Assembly (NCBI RefSeq): GCF_000482745.1
Contig: NZ_KI519495.1
Coordinates: 62,001 to 126,000, forward strand
From: Oleidesulfovibrio alaskensis DSM 16109
Lineage (GTDB): Bacteria; Desulfobacterota; Desulfovibrionia; Desulfovibrionales; Desulfovibrionaceae
Length of the DNA stretch: 64,000 nt
Direction: 5' to 3'
Both the position numbers and the translations under genes were made by a program. A model generated the notes under the pieces. The model made no database searches, had not been told where the DNA came from, and saw only the letters and a program-made list of their open reading frames with translations. The first letter of the stretch is position 1; every line of letters begins with the position of its first letter. Of the stretch, positions 1 to 8,041 are shown in pieces.

Positions 1-60
1 TATTTCATGGGTCGACGAATAGCCGGCCCGCGGCGCATCCGCGCCGTCCTGTAACAAAAA

Positions 61-86
61 AAGGCATCCGCAGGGATGCCTTTTTT
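61..86. terminator. Bidirectional intrinsic terminator
   Basis: A perfect 9-bp stem (AAGGCATCC at 61-69, GGATGCCTT at 74-82) with a GCAG loop is flanked by an A run (56-62) and a T run (81-86). It can therefore terminate both the minus-strand NicO transcript, which ends at 92, and any plus-strand gene to the left of the window. Confidence 0.85.
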
Positions 87-91
87 ATACC

Positions 92-1192
92 TCAGACGCT
101 GCCTGTATACATGATAAAGCCCAGCAGCGTCACAGCCAGCGCCCCCGTGACGGAAAGCAGCGCATAACCGGCCACAACGGCCCGTGTGCTGCGCCCCGTG
201 CTGTGCAGCAGCACCCTGCGCGAAACCATGCTCAGCAGGCCGAACGCCGATGTGGTCAGCCCCATGCCCAGCGCCAGCGCCACCAGCGCCAGCACTCCCG
301 CCTGTGTGATGTCCAGCCCCCGCGCAAAGGTAAGTATAAGCACCGCTGCCGGGCAGGGCACCAGTCCGGCCAGTACGGAAACGGCAGTCAGACTGCCATA
401 ACCTGCAGGACATTCCGCCGTGGCCTGCCGCACCCGTCCGCCCAGCCTGCCGCTGAAAAGCTCGTACAGTGCATGCAGCAGCATGGCGGCGCCCACCAGC
501 ATGATGATGCCGTAGCTGAAACGCTGCACGGGACCGCTCACACCGTGGATACCGCGGGCGGCGCCCTGCTCGAACAGCAGATGCGCGGCAAAAACCAGCA
601 CCGCCGCCGACAGCACATGAACAGATGTCAGCAGGTTGCCCATAAGCAGCCCCCGGGATATTCCGCCCGAACGCCCCAGAAAATAGCAGAAGACCACGGC
701 CTTGCCGTGTCCCGGCCCTATGGCGTGCACCACGCCATACACAAATGACACGGCCAGAAACAGCCAAAAGGAAGTACCGTAAGGTGACTCCTTGATGCCC
801 GAGGCAAAGGAAACCATCCGCCCCCGCAAATAATGCTGCGCTCTGGTGGACAGACTGATGATGCGGTTATAAAGGGGCGGCGGAGTGAAAAAAGGCTCTA
901 CGCCCTGTCCGGCATCCGCACCGTAAACGGCCGCGGGCGCGTGCTGATGCCCCCTGCCGCCGGTAAATCCGCCGCCGGTCCCGCGCTCAGCCGCATCCCG
1001 CGCTTCTTTTGGTGCGGCATGCTGACCGTCCGCGCCGGAAACCTGCCCCGCGGGCGGCTCCAGCGCAAAAAAACCGCTTTCGGAAGCGGGACCGCGGGCA
1101 TTGCCCCCGCTGCCTGTAAACGGCGACGCATGGGCGGCACATGCCAGCAGACATACGGCAACCACCGCCGGAAACACTCTTTTCAGCACCAT
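92..1192 (-). CDS. NicO/RcnA-family nickel-cobalt transporter
   Basis: A 366-residue membrane protein. An N-terminal signal-like segment (about residues 1-22) is followed by a Gly/Ala/His-rich extracytoplasmic stretch (to about 110, including GHQHAP) and then about six membrane segments. The first membrane core carries HAIGPGHGK, the hallmark of the NicO (RcnA-like) family, and a second helix carries LTSVHV. Family members export or import Ni2+/Co2+ across the inner membrane. Translation is coupled to the upstream DUF1007 gene through a TAATG overlap at 1190-1194, a frequent pairing for this family. Direction and metal cannot be told from sequence. A terminator lies directly downstream. Confidence 0.85.
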   Translation of the reverse strand: MVLKRVFPAVVAVCLLACAAHASPFTGSGGNARGPASESGFFALEPPAGQVSGADGQHAAPKEARDAAERGTGGGFTGGRGHQHAPAAVYGADAGQGVEPFFTPPPLYNRIISLSTRAQHYLRGRMVSFASGIKESPYGTSFWLFLAVSFVYGVVHAIGPGHGKAVVFCYFLGRSGGISRGLLMGNLLTSVHVLSAAVLVFAAHLLFEQGAARGIHGVSGPVQRFSYGIIMLVGAAMLLHALYELFSGRLGGRVRQATAECPAGYGSLTAVSVLAGLVPCPAAVLILTFARGLDITQAGVLALVALALGMGLTTSAFGLLSMVSRRVLLHSTGRSTRAVVAGYALLSVTGALAVTLLGFIMYTGSV

Positions 1193-1785
1193 TACAACTC
1201 CAGCTCTATGGCATAGGGCACTATCTGCCCGTAATAATAGGCAAGTTCAGGAGCTTCCTGCAGCACCACCCTTGCTTTGTCCGCACCCTTCACCGTCACA
1301 TGCCGTTCATCAAAGAAAAAGGCTGTGTAATAGGTAGGGTCGTACAAGGCCACTTTGACCACTTCTCCTGCAGCCGCAGGCAGATCGAGCGGCACCGTGA
1401 AGGAATACCGCAGCATGCCGTCGCTGAACGTGGCGGTGAAATGCTCCACCCGTGTGACACCGGCGGTCTTTCCGCCCGCATAAATGTGTGTGTAAAAGCC
1501 TTCCTCGTGCAGGTAGCCGGTAATGTCCGCCTTCAGTTTTTCCCATTCATCAGGCGTCAGCGCACCGTCCTGATTCAAATCAAGATCGCCCAGAAACAAG
1601 GCACTGGACATCTCGTCAAAGCTCCACGTCTCGTGCAGAGCCTTCAGGCGGCCGTTTTCAATCTCCAGCTGTACCAGCGCCTCCACAAACACATGCGGAT
1701 GCGCAACCGCCTGCTGCGGTACAAATGCCGCACAGCAGACAGCTATAAACCACAGCAGCTGTATGTTAACCTTCATTCTTTTCAT
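1192..1785 (-). CDS. DUF1007 periplasmic protein with EF-hand-like loop
   Basis: A 197-residue secreted protein. The ATG at 1785 is preferred over in-frame codons further upstream because it begins a good signal peptide (Lys/Arg start, hydrophobic core, AVA-H cleavage site). The mature protein then begins with HPHVFVEA, the diagnostic His-rich start of DUF1007, thought to bind metal. Around residue 85 the segment DLNQDGALTPDE fits the 12-residue EF-hand calcium loop (D1, N3, D5, G6, L8, E12). Family members are usually encoded beside NicO transporters, as here, which suggests a periplasmic metal-handling partner. The exact role is unknown. Confidence 0.8.
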   Translation of the reverse strand: MKRMKVNIQLLWFIAVCCAAFVPQQAVAHPHVFVEALVQLEIENGRLKALHETWSFDEMSSALFLGDLDLNQDGALTPDEWEKLKADITGYLHEEGFYTHIYAGGKTAGVTRVEHFTATFSDGMLRYSFTVPLDLPAAAGEVVKVALYDPTYYTAFFFDERHVTVKGADKARVVLQEAPELAYYYGQIVPYAIELEL

Positions 1786-1902
1786 TATTTTTTTTCCGGA
1801 CTGTTTTCTACGTGCGGCCATGCGGGGCGCAGACCGCCCGCCGCGGTTTTCAGGACCGCACTGTTAGCACAGGCTGACAGCCAAGTTGTACCACTTTTTT
1901 AG

Positions 1903-1931
1903 TTGACATTGATTTTCATTTTCACTATAGA
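1903..1931 (+). promoter_or_regulatory. Sigma70-type promoter for the DUF2325/TPR genes
   Basis: TTGACA (1903-1908), a 17-bp spacer, and TATAGA (1926-1931) form a near-consensus vegetative promoter. It lies about 55 bases upstream of the DUF2325 start codon. Confidence 0.75.
1908..1926 (+). promoter_or_regulatory. Putative Fur box between -35 and -10
   Basis: ATTGATTTTCATTTTCACT matches 15 of 19 positions of the inverted-repeat form ATTGAAAATCATTTTCAAT that I recall for Desulfovibrio Fur sites. It occupies exactly the spacer of the promoter at 1903-1931, a position where repressor binding would block RNA polymerase. The match is seen in the sequence; Fur binding is inferred. Confidence 0.55.
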
Positions 1932-1985
1932 CTGTATCCATGCTGTGCAATTCAACATGACACCCTACTACGCAGGAGAAAGATT

Positions 1986-2267
1986 ATGTGCGCCACCCTT
2001 ATCGGAGGCATGGACAGACTGAAGAGAGAATACATCGACACCGCCAGAAAAAGCGGCGTTGACCTCAAGGTGTTCACAGGCAAGGAAAACAGAATTTCCG
2101 GCCAGATGGGCTCCACAGACCTTGTCATCGTGTTCACCAACAAAGTCTCGCATTCCGCCCGCAAGGAAGTGATGCAGTATGCCCGTTCGCGCAGCATTCC
2201 CGTAGCCATGATCCACTCGTGCGGCATTTCCACGCTGCGCCAGTGCCTCAGCAACCATTCCAGATAA
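1986..2267 (+). CDS. DUF2325 domain protein
   Basis: A 93-residue cytosolic protein that is almost entirely one DUF2325 domain. It starts MCATLIGGMDRL and contains the conserved Rossmann-like pattern of alternating strands (LVIVFTN, IPVAMIHSCGIS). A strong Shine-Dalgarno (CAGGAGAAAG) precedes the ATG. The function of the family is not established; many members sit near iron or redox genes. It is the first gene of a two-gene unit with the TPR protein 27 bases downstream, and its promoter carries a candidate Fur site, so an iron-responsive role is plausible but unproven. Confidence 0.8.
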   Translation: MCATLIGGMDRLKREYIDTARKSGVDLKVFTGKENRISGQMGSTDLVIVFTNKVSHSARKEVMQYARSRSIPVAMIHSCGISTLRQCLSNHSR

Positions 2268-2294
2268 TCAGGACACCGCAAAAGGAGAGACACC

Positions 2295-2600
2295 ATGTGC
2301 GCCGCCAGCCGTATCACCCATCTCAACCGTACCGGAATGAAGGCTTTTTCCGACGGAAACCTTGCCAATGCCGAATTTTTGCTCCAGCAGGCCCTGCGGC
2401 AGGCGCGTCAGCTCAATTCCGACACGTTCGAAGCAAAAATACGCAACAACCTCGGTCTTGTCTGCTTCAAGGCAGGCAGACTGCAGGAAGCCCGCGAACA
2501 CTTCGGACATGCTCTTGCATTCATCGGCGGCAGGATTGGCAGCGAAAACCGGCTGTACCGTGCCGTGCAGACCAATCTTGCCGCCGCCGAAGCATGCTGA
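2295..2600 (+). CDS. Small TPR-repeat protein
   Basis: A 101-residue soluble, mostly helical protein. Residues about 5-40 and 46-80 form two tetratricopeptide-like helical hairpins (GNLANAEFLLQQAL and NNLGLVCFKAGRLQEAREH show the G-x2-A...A pattern). Such proteins act as protein-protein adaptors; no catalytic motif is present. The ATG is preceded by AAAGGAGAG. It follows the DUF2325 gene by 27 bases and probably shares its transcript, so the two products may work together. The partner is unknown. Confidence 0.75.
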   Translation: MCAASRITHLNRTGMKAFSDGNLANAEFLLQQALRQARQLNSDTFEAKIRNNLGLVCFKAGRLQEAREHFGHALAFIGGRIGSENRLYRAVQTNLAAAEAC

Positions 2601-2779
2601 ACACACATAATATCATTCCGCTGCATGAAACCGTCAGCATAATGGACTAGACGGAAACACACTCGTCACGTAGTATCGCTATGTTCTGAAAGTGATCATG
2701 TATTCGCTCTGTAGGGTGCGGTGCGCATGCGCTGACGTGCTGCACACGCCATTTTCAGGAAAGCAAGGAGACGCTCAGG

Positions 2780-3247
2780 ATGAGCAGCAGCGGAATTGAA
2801 ATCGCAAAGCCGTTCGTCACGGCCACAACCAACGTGCTGTCCACCATGGCAGGCATACAGCCCATACCCGGCCAGCCGTATGTAAAGAAAAACAACGTTG
2901 CCAAGGGTGACGTTTCAGCCGTTGTGGGCATTACCGGCCACAAAAACGGCAGTATTTCCGTGACGTTTACCAAACAATGCGCCATAGCCGTGGTAAAGGC
3001 CATGCTGGGGGACGATATTCAGGATATCATACAGGACACCAAAGACGCCGTGGGCGAAGTGACCAACATGATATCAGGTCAGGCCCGAGCCGCCCTTTCT
3101 GAAATGGGCATGACCTTTCAGGGAGCCACCCCCTCGGTCATCATGGGCGACGGACACACCATCAGCCATGTGACCAAAAGCCCTGTCATCGCCATTCCCT
3201 TCAAAACAAATCACGGAGAATTCACCGTGGAGTTCTGTCTGGAATAG
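2780..3247 (+). CDS. cheX: CheX-family chemotaxis phosphatase
   Basis: A 155-residue cytosolic protein with the CheX/CheC-type fold. The segment DAVGEVTNMISGQAR supplies the acidic-x2-Asn phosphatase motif (E93 and N96) that attacks phospho-CheY. The rest (GSISVTFTK, AIPFKTNHGEFTVEFCLE) matches the beta-sheet core that mediates dimerisation. The ATG is preceded by AGCAAGGAG. No other chemotaxis gene lies next to it, so it is an orphan cheX, which is common in bacteria with many chemotaxis systems. A terminator follows 24 bases after the stop. Confidence 0.85.
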   Translation: MSSSGIEIAKPFVTATTNVLSTMAGIQPIPGQPYVKKNNVAKGDVSAVVGITGHKNGSISVTFTKQCAIAVVKAMLGDDIQDIIQDTKDAVGEVTNMISGQARAALSEMGMTFQGATPSVIMGDGHTISHVTKSPVIAIPFKTNHGEFTVEFCLE

Positions 3248-3271
3248 CAAAAGGCTTCTGCAAATTTTCCG

Positions 3272-3295
3272 GCCCGCCTGTGCGGGCTTTTTTTT
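3272..3295 (+). terminator. Intrinsic terminator after cheX
   Basis: Stem GCCCGC (3272-3277), loop CTGT, GCGGGC (3282-3287), followed by eight T residues (3288-3295). Confidence 0.9.
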
Positions 3296-3482
3296 ATGTT
3301 CACCGGCACAGAAAAAGGTTTTTCTATACAACGCTGTGCCCTTGCGCACACAAAACCCCTTCATGCTGTGCGCTTACGCCCGCACAGACCGTATCCACAC
3401 GCTAAGATACTGTATTTTAACATCATACACATCAAACAACGGGGCGACACAGGGCAAGCAAGCATCCCTCTAGGGGCACCTC

Positions 3483-3515
3483 GGTTTTCCACATGGTTAT
3501 TCACTGTGGAAAACC
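3483..3515. promoter_or_regulatory. 33-bp dyad with three DnaA-box-like 9-mers
   Basis: GGTTTTCCACA (3483-3493) and TGTGGAAAACC (3505-3515) form a perfect 11-bp inverted repeat around an 11-bp centre. Within it TTTTCCACA (3485-3493), TTATTCACT (3497-3505) and TTTTCCACA on the other strand (3505-3513) each match the DnaA box TTATNCACA at 8 of 9 positions. The repeat is seen directly; DnaA binding is inferred. Confidence 0.45.
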
Positions 3516-3813
3516 CCCTCCGGCCAAGGCCTCAAAAAGTAAAACAACATGAAAAATTACAAAAACACAAACAAAAACAAGGCATAACCATTTTCCTTTT
3601 CTCTTTTTTCCCTTAGCGGCCTGTACAAGATGCACCCCCTCATGTATCTTTCTGACCTGTGCGTACGTACTTTGTTTAAAGTTTTGCTACACATTTTCTA
3701 AATCACAACCTCCCTGCCGCAACACAGCAGTTTCACACATAAAAAACGGCTTTCCGATAGACGCCGATTCCTGCGCGTCCGGACGGCGGCAGCAATACCA
3801 AGAAGTTATCATA

Positions 3814-4530
3814 ATGAACTCTGCATGGTCCTACGTCCGCGGATTTGAGCGTGTCAGCCTGTGCGACTGGCCCGGCTGCAACACCAGCGTCATCTTCATG
3901 GGGGGCTGCAACATGCGCTGCCCCACCTGCCACAACTACACCATAGCATGGCAGCCGGAACAGGTTCCCGCCATCAGCAGACAATCCATACTCACCTACC
4001 TGAAAAACAGGGCAAAATGGATTGACGGCGTGGTCGTGACCGGCGGAGAGGCCACTCTGGTGCCGCAGCTGGAAACGGTGCTGCACGACATCAAGGCGCT
4101 CGGCATGCGTATAAAACTGGACACCAACGGAATGCGCCCCGACGTGGTTGAATCGCTCATGCAGCAGCAGCTTGTGGACCTGTTTGCCGTGGATGTGAAA
4201 GGCCCGTGGGAGCTTTACCCCCGGCTCACCGGCGGCACACACAGCCCCGAAGAAGCCCGCACCGGACTCAGCCGCATATTTGCACTGGCGCAGACCGCGC
4301 CTGAGGCGTTTCTCTTCCGGCTGACACAGGTTCCCGTGCTTACCCCTGACCACATTGACACCGCGCGGCAGTATCTGCCGCAGGGATTCACTCTGAAACT
4401 TCAGGACTATGTCGCCCCGAGGAGGTCTCATGCCGAAACAGATTCAGAAACGCGACGGATGTCTGGAGACGTGGTCACCCGACCGCATAGCGCTGGCCAT
4501 ACTGAAAGCGCTCAAAGCCAGCGGCATTAA
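3814..4530 (+). CDS. nrdG: Anaerobic ribonucleotide reductase activating protein (radical SAM)
   Basis: A 238-residue radical SAM enzyme that makes the glycyl radical on NrdD. The motif GGCNMRCPTCHN gives C32-x3-C36-x2-C39, which binds the [4Fe-4S] cluster; VVTGGEAT is the SAM-binding GGE motif. An upstream C17-x4-C22 pair (LCDWPGC) is typical of the longer NrdG2/pyruvate-formate-lyase-activase-like subgroup. The recognisable domain ends near LKLQDYVAPR; the last 30 or so residues are read through the first 101 bases of nrdD in another frame and look like an unconserved tail. The overlap implies translational coupling to nrdD. Confidence 0.9.
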   Translation: MNSAWSYVRGFERVSLCDWPGCNTSVIFMGGCNMRCPTCHNYTIAWQPEQVPAISRQSILTYLKNRAKWIDGVVVTGGEATLVPQLETVLHDIKALGMRIKLDTNGMRPDVVESLMQQQLVDLFAVDVKGPWELYPRLTGGTHSPEEARTGLSRIFALAQTAPEAFLFRLTQVPVLTPDHIDTARQYLPQGFTLKLQDYVAPRRSHAETDSETRRMSGDVVTRPHSAGHTESAQSQRH

Positions 4531-6481
4531 AGACCCGCTGCTCTCCAGACGCCTTGCCCGCAAGGTGGAGCAACGCCTCGAAGGCATTGACGTCCCCTGC
4601 CAGGAGCAGGTGCAGGACACCATTGAGATGATTCTCATGGAGTCACGGCTGTACCATGTGGCGCGCCGTTTCATCATCTACCGTGAAAACAGGCGCCAGC
4701 TGCGCGAACAGCAGGCAGCGTATCTGGATATTTCCGAGACCATAGACAACTATCTGGACAAGGCTGACTGGCGGGTAAATGAAAACGCCAACATGACCCA
4801 CTCGTTTCAGGGGCTCATGCTGCATCTTTCCGGCACGCTGCAGGCCAGATATTCGCTGGAAAAGTACCCCGAGGAAGTGCGTCAGGCGCACGAACACGGT
4901 TACTTTCACATCCACGATCTTTCCTTCGGGCTGGCGGGCTACTGCGCGGGCTGGAGTCTGCGCGACCTGCTGCTGGAAGGTTTCAATCTGGAAGGACGCT
5001 CCAGCGCCGGACCGGCAAAGCATCTTGATACAGCACTGGGCCAGATGAACAATTTTCTCGGCACACTGCAGAACGAGTGGGCCGGTGCACAGGCCTTCAA
5101 CAATGTGGACACCTACCTTGCGCCCTTTGTGCGCAGGGACGGCCTGAACTACCAGCAGGTGCGTCAGGCCATACAGAAATTTGTCTTCAACCTGAACACA
5201 ACCTCGCGCTGGGGAGGGCAAAGCCCCTTCACCAACCTGAGCTTCGACCTTGTGTGCCCGCGCCATATAGGCAAGGAAGCGGCCATAATCGGCGGCATGC
5301 TGACCGACGACACCTATGCCGGATTCCAGACCGAAATGGACATGATCAACAAGGCATTTCTTGAAGTGATGCTGGGGGGCGACCATGACGGACGCATTTT
5401 CTCGTTCCCCATTCCCACCTACAATATAACAACCGACTTTCCGTGGGACAGCGAAATAGGCGACCTGCTGCTGCGGCTTACCGCCAAGTACGGTGTCCCT
5501 TATTTCCAGAATTTCATCAGTTCCGACCTGAACCCCGAAGACGTGCGTTCCATGTGCTGCCGCCTGCAGATGGACCTGCGCGAGCTGCGCAAAAAAACCG
5601 GCGGCCTTTTCGGGGCGGGCGATCTGACAGGCTCCATCGGCGTGGTCACGCTCAACCTGCCCAAGCTGGCCTATCTGGCGCAGGGTGAGGAAGATTTTCT
5701 CGACCTGCTGGAAGAGTATGCCGACCTTGCACGCCAGTCGCTCGAATTCAAACGCAAAATGGTCAATGACAACCTTGAGCGCGGCATGTTCCCATGGAGC
5801 AGAAGGTATCTGAAAAACGGACTCAACGGCCACTTTTCCACCATCGGACTGGTGGGCGGGCACGAAGCCTGCCTCAACCTGCTGGGCAAAGGCATTGAAA
5901 CCGACGCCGGTGTACGGCTGATGCAGCGCGCACTGGAACATCTGCGCAACCTGACGGCCCGTTATCAGGAAGAAACCGGCAACCTGTACAATCTTGAAGC
6001 CACTCCGGCGGAAGGCACAAGCTACCGGCTGGCACGCATCGACAAGCGTCTGTATTCCGAAATCAAAGCTTCCGGTAACGGCACGCCCTATTACACCAAC
6101 TCCACCGCCCTGCCCGTGGGCACCACCGAAGACGTTTTCGCGGCGCTGGAACACCAGAACAAACTGCAGCCTCTGTATACAGGCGGCACCGTGTTTCATA
6201 CCTATCTGGGCGAAGCCGTGGCCGACCATCAGTCGCTGAAAAAGTTCATTCTCAAGGCGTTCAGCAATACCAAGCTGCCGTACATATCCATCACGCCCAC
6301 ATTTTCCGTGTGCAAAGATCACGGGTACCTGCAGGGCGAACATCACACCTGCCCCTCATGCGGGGCGGACGCCGAAGTCTACACACGCATCGTCGGCTAC
6401 TACCGCCCTGTTTCGCAATGGAACAAGGGTAAACAGATGGAGTATGACGACCGCACATGTTACAACGGCGTACAATACTAA
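4430..6481 (+). CDS. nrdD: Anaerobic (class III) ribonucleoside-triphosphate reductase
   Basis: A 683-residue enzyme reducing ribonucleotides to deoxyribonucleotides for DNA synthesis without oxygen. The ATG at 4430 is chosen because GGAGG lies 4 bases upstream (4421-4425); an in-frame ATG at 4409 lacks this. An N-terminal ATP-cone (about residues 1-90) gives allosteric control. The C terminus has the zinc-site cysteines (C-x12-CPSC in the SVCKDHG...TCPSCGAD segment) and the glycyl-radical motif RIVGYYRPV with the radical Gly at about 656. Followed by a terminator, so nrdG-nrdD forms a unit. Confidence 0.95.
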   Translation: MPKQIQKRDGCLETWSPDRIALAILKALKASGIKDPLLSRRLARKVEQRLEGIDVPCQEQVQDTIEMILMESRLYHVARRFIIYRENRRQLREQQAAYLDISETIDNYLDKADWRVNENANMTHSFQGLMLHLSGTLQARYSLEKYPEEVRQAHEHGYFHIHDLSFGLAGYCAGWSLRDLLLEGFNLEGRSSAGPAKHLDTALGQMNNFLGTLQNEWAGAQAFNNVDTYLAPFVRRDGLNYQQVRQAIQKFVFNLNTTSRWGGQSPFTNLSFDLVCPRHIGKEAAIIGGMLTDDTYAGFQTEMDMINKAFLEVMLGGDHDGRIFSFPIPTYNITTDFPWDSEIGDLLLRLTAKYGVPYFQNFISSDLNPEDVRSMCCRLQMDLRELRKKTGGLFGAGDLTGSIGVVTLNLPKLAYLAQGEEDFLDLLEEYADLARQSLEFKRKMVNDNLERGMFPWSRRYLKNGLNGHFSTIGLVGGHEACLNLLGKGIETDAGVRLMQRALEHLRNLTARYQEETGNLYNLEATPAEGTSYRLARIDKRLYSEIKASGNGTPYYTNSTALPVGTTEDVFAALEHQNKLQPLYTGGTVFHTYLGEAVADHQSLKKFILKAFSNTKLPYISITPTFSVCKDHGYLQGEHHTCPSCGADAEVYTRIVGYYRPVSQWNKGKQMEYDDRTCYNGVQY

Positions 6482-6502
6482 CGACTGCTTCATGTCTCTT
6501 TT

Positions 6503-6539
6503 CAGCGCCTCCGGCACAGGCCGGAGGCGCTGTTTTTTT
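6503..6539 (+). terminator. Intrinsic terminator after nrdD
   Basis: A 12-bp perfect stem, CAGCGCCTCCGG (6503-6514) with CCGGAGGCGCTG (6521-6532), 6-base loop, then seven T residues (6533-6539). Confidence 0.92.
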
Positions 6540-6741
6540 GTCTCTGCCCGCGTCAGTGCACAACGCGCAGACCATGCCCCTGCGACAGCATCCCCTTCCT
6601 TCCACTTCCGGAGCCCTTCACTTCCGGCGCAGAGTGGTGTAGCCCGTGTATGCTTCTGCACCGCCGCATGTACCTGCATCCCCGCGCATAACGGCACGCG
6701 GCACTGCAGCGCTCTAAGGCAGCACAGCAACCGGAGATTCC

Positions 6742-7932
6742 ATGACATACGATTTTGATACCCGTCTGAACAGGCTCGGCACGCGTTCCGAAAAGTGGGA
6801 CGAAATGGAAACACGCTTCGGCGTTCCTGCACAGGGCGACCCGCAGGGCATTGCCATGTGGGTGGCGGATATGGACTTCCGCTCTCCGCCCGCTGTAAAC
6901 GATGCCGTGGCCGCCATGGCCCGTTCCGGCCTGTACGGCTACCCCGGCGCATGGCGCGATCACGACGAAGCGCTGTGCGGCTGGCTGCAGCAGCGCCACG
7001 GCTGGGACATCCGTCCGCAGTGGGTGCTGCGCATGCCCAACGTGGTCACGGTGCTGCACCTTGCCATTCAGGCGTTCACCCGCCCGGGCGAAGGCGTCAT
7101 AGTGCAGCCGCCGGTGTATCCGCCTTTCATGCTTGCTCCGGGCAACTGCGGCCGCACCGTGCTCGAAAACCCGCTGCGCTGTGAAGACGGGCCGCACGGC
7201 CCCCGCTTTGTCATGGATTATGACCATCTGGAACAGCAGATAGATGCCGGCGGCAAACTGCTGCTGCTGTGCAGCCCGCACAACCCCGGCGGCAGGGTAT
7301 GGTCCCGCGGCGAACTGCAGCGTCTGGCCGAAATATGCCTTGCCCGCGACGTCATCATCATCAGCGACGAAATCCACCACGACCTTGTCTACCCGGAACA
7401 TACGCACACAGTTCTGGCCCGTATGTCACCGGAAATAGCCGACAGAACGGTCACCTGCATTTCCGCCACCAAAACGTTCAACATTGCCGGATCCATGCTG
7501 GGCATGGCCGTGGTGCAGAACGACGGCCTGCGGGCGCGCCTGCAGCAGGCCATGCACGGCGCGGGACTGTTCGACCCTTCGGCATTCGGGCTGGCCATGG
7601 GAATTGCCGCATACAGACACGGCAATCCGTGGCGGGAAGCACTGCTGAGCTATCTGGACGGCAACAGACGTCTGGTGCACGACACCCTGTCGGCGCTGGA
7701 CGGCGTATCTCCCATGCTGCCGGAAGCCACCTATCTCAGCTGGCTTGATTTCAACGGCACGGGACTGGCTTCGGAACAGATCATCGACCGGCTGCAGAGC
7801 ACGGCCCGTCTGGCTCTCAACCACGGGCCCAGCTTCGGCACCGGCGGAAACGGCTGCATGCGCCTTAACTTCGCCTGCCCGCGCAGCGTGCTGCATGAAG
7901 CTCTCGGGCGGATAGTGCGCGCGTTCAGCTAG
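6742..7932 (+). CDS. PatB/MalY-type PLP C-S lyase (putative cystathionine beta-lyase)
   Basis: A 396-residue fold-type I aminotransferase-like enzyme. MWVADMDFRSPPAV near residue 40 and YGYPG are signatures of the PatB/MalY subgroup, which cleaves C-S bonds of cystathionine or cysteine conjugates to give pyruvate, ammonia and a thiol. SDEIHHDLVY supplies the Asp that contacts the pyridine nitrogen, and the Schiff-base lysine is K244 in SATKTFNIAGS. The C terminus has the substrate-carboxylate Arg (CMRLNFACPR). The gene has an RBS (CGGAGATTCC) and stands alone between terminator-bearing nrdD and the dpp operon. Substrate choice cannot be decided from sequence. Confidence 0.87.
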   Translation: MTYDFDTRLNRLGTRSEKWDEMETRFGVPAQGDPQGIAMWVADMDFRSPPAVNDAVAAMARSGLYGYPGAWRDHDEALCGWLQQRHGWDIRPQWVLRMPNVVTVLHLAIQAFTRPGEGVIVQPPVYPPFMLAPGNCGRTVLENPLRCEDGPHGPRFVMDYDHLEQQIDAGGKLLLLCSPHNPGGRVWSRGELQRLAEICLARDVIIISDEIHHDLVYPEHTHTVLARMSPEIADRTVTCISATKTFNIAGSMLGMAVVQNDGLRARLQQAMHGAGLFDPSAFGLAMGIAAYRHGNPWREALLSYLDGNRRLVHDTLSALDGVSPMLPEATYLSWLDFNGTGLASEQIIDRLQSTARLALNHGPSFGTGGNGCMRLNFACPRSVLHEALGRIVRAFS

Positions 7933-8021
7933 GCACCGCCGCCCCGGCAGACACCATGCCCGGCCGCCGCCCCCGCAGCGCACCCGGCCGAAATAGCATG
8001 GGAATCAAACATGTTACAAAA

Positions 8022-8041
8022 ATGTCATTGTGACATATCAA
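8022..8041. promoter_or_regulatory. Overlapping palindromes upstream of dppA
   Basis: ATGTCA-TTG-TGACAT (8022-8036) is a perfect inverted repeat; overlapping it, TTGTG-ACAT-ATCAA (8028-8041) resembles a CRP/FNR-type site with mismatches. About 30 bases on, TTGACG (8064-8069) with a 17-base spacer before TTTAGA (8087-8092) is a weak promoter candidate. The arrangement suggests an operator for the dpp operon; the regulator is unknown. Confidence 0.4.

Larger units (their letters stand above)
3248..3813. other. Long AT-rich intergenic control region before nrdGD
   Basis: This 566-bp stretch lacks a convincing gene. It holds the cheX terminator, a 33-bp dyad with DnaA-box-like 9-mers (3483-3515), and a strongly AT-rich, purine/pyrimidine-skewed run at about 3530-3615. 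Base composition differs sharply from the surrounding GC-rich genes. Short open frames inside it have no ribosome binding site or recognisable product. It most likely contains the promoter and regulatory sites for nrdG-nrdD. Confidence 0.6.

Noticed and set aside
2594..2650. 18-codon open frame right after the TPR gene
   Set aside because: Too short, with no separate ribosome binding site and no conserved feature.
3296..3616. Open frame of about 106 codons in the region before nrdG
   Set aside because: No ribosome binding site, low-complexity Lys/Gln-rich C-terminal part from the AT-rich tract, and no resemblance to a known protein.
3677..3703. TAAAGTTT resembling the -35 of a sigma28 (flagellar) promoter
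   Set aside because: The sequence 11 bases downstream (TTCTAAAT) does not fit the sigma28 -10 GCCGATAA, and the downstream genes are nrdGD rather than motility genes.
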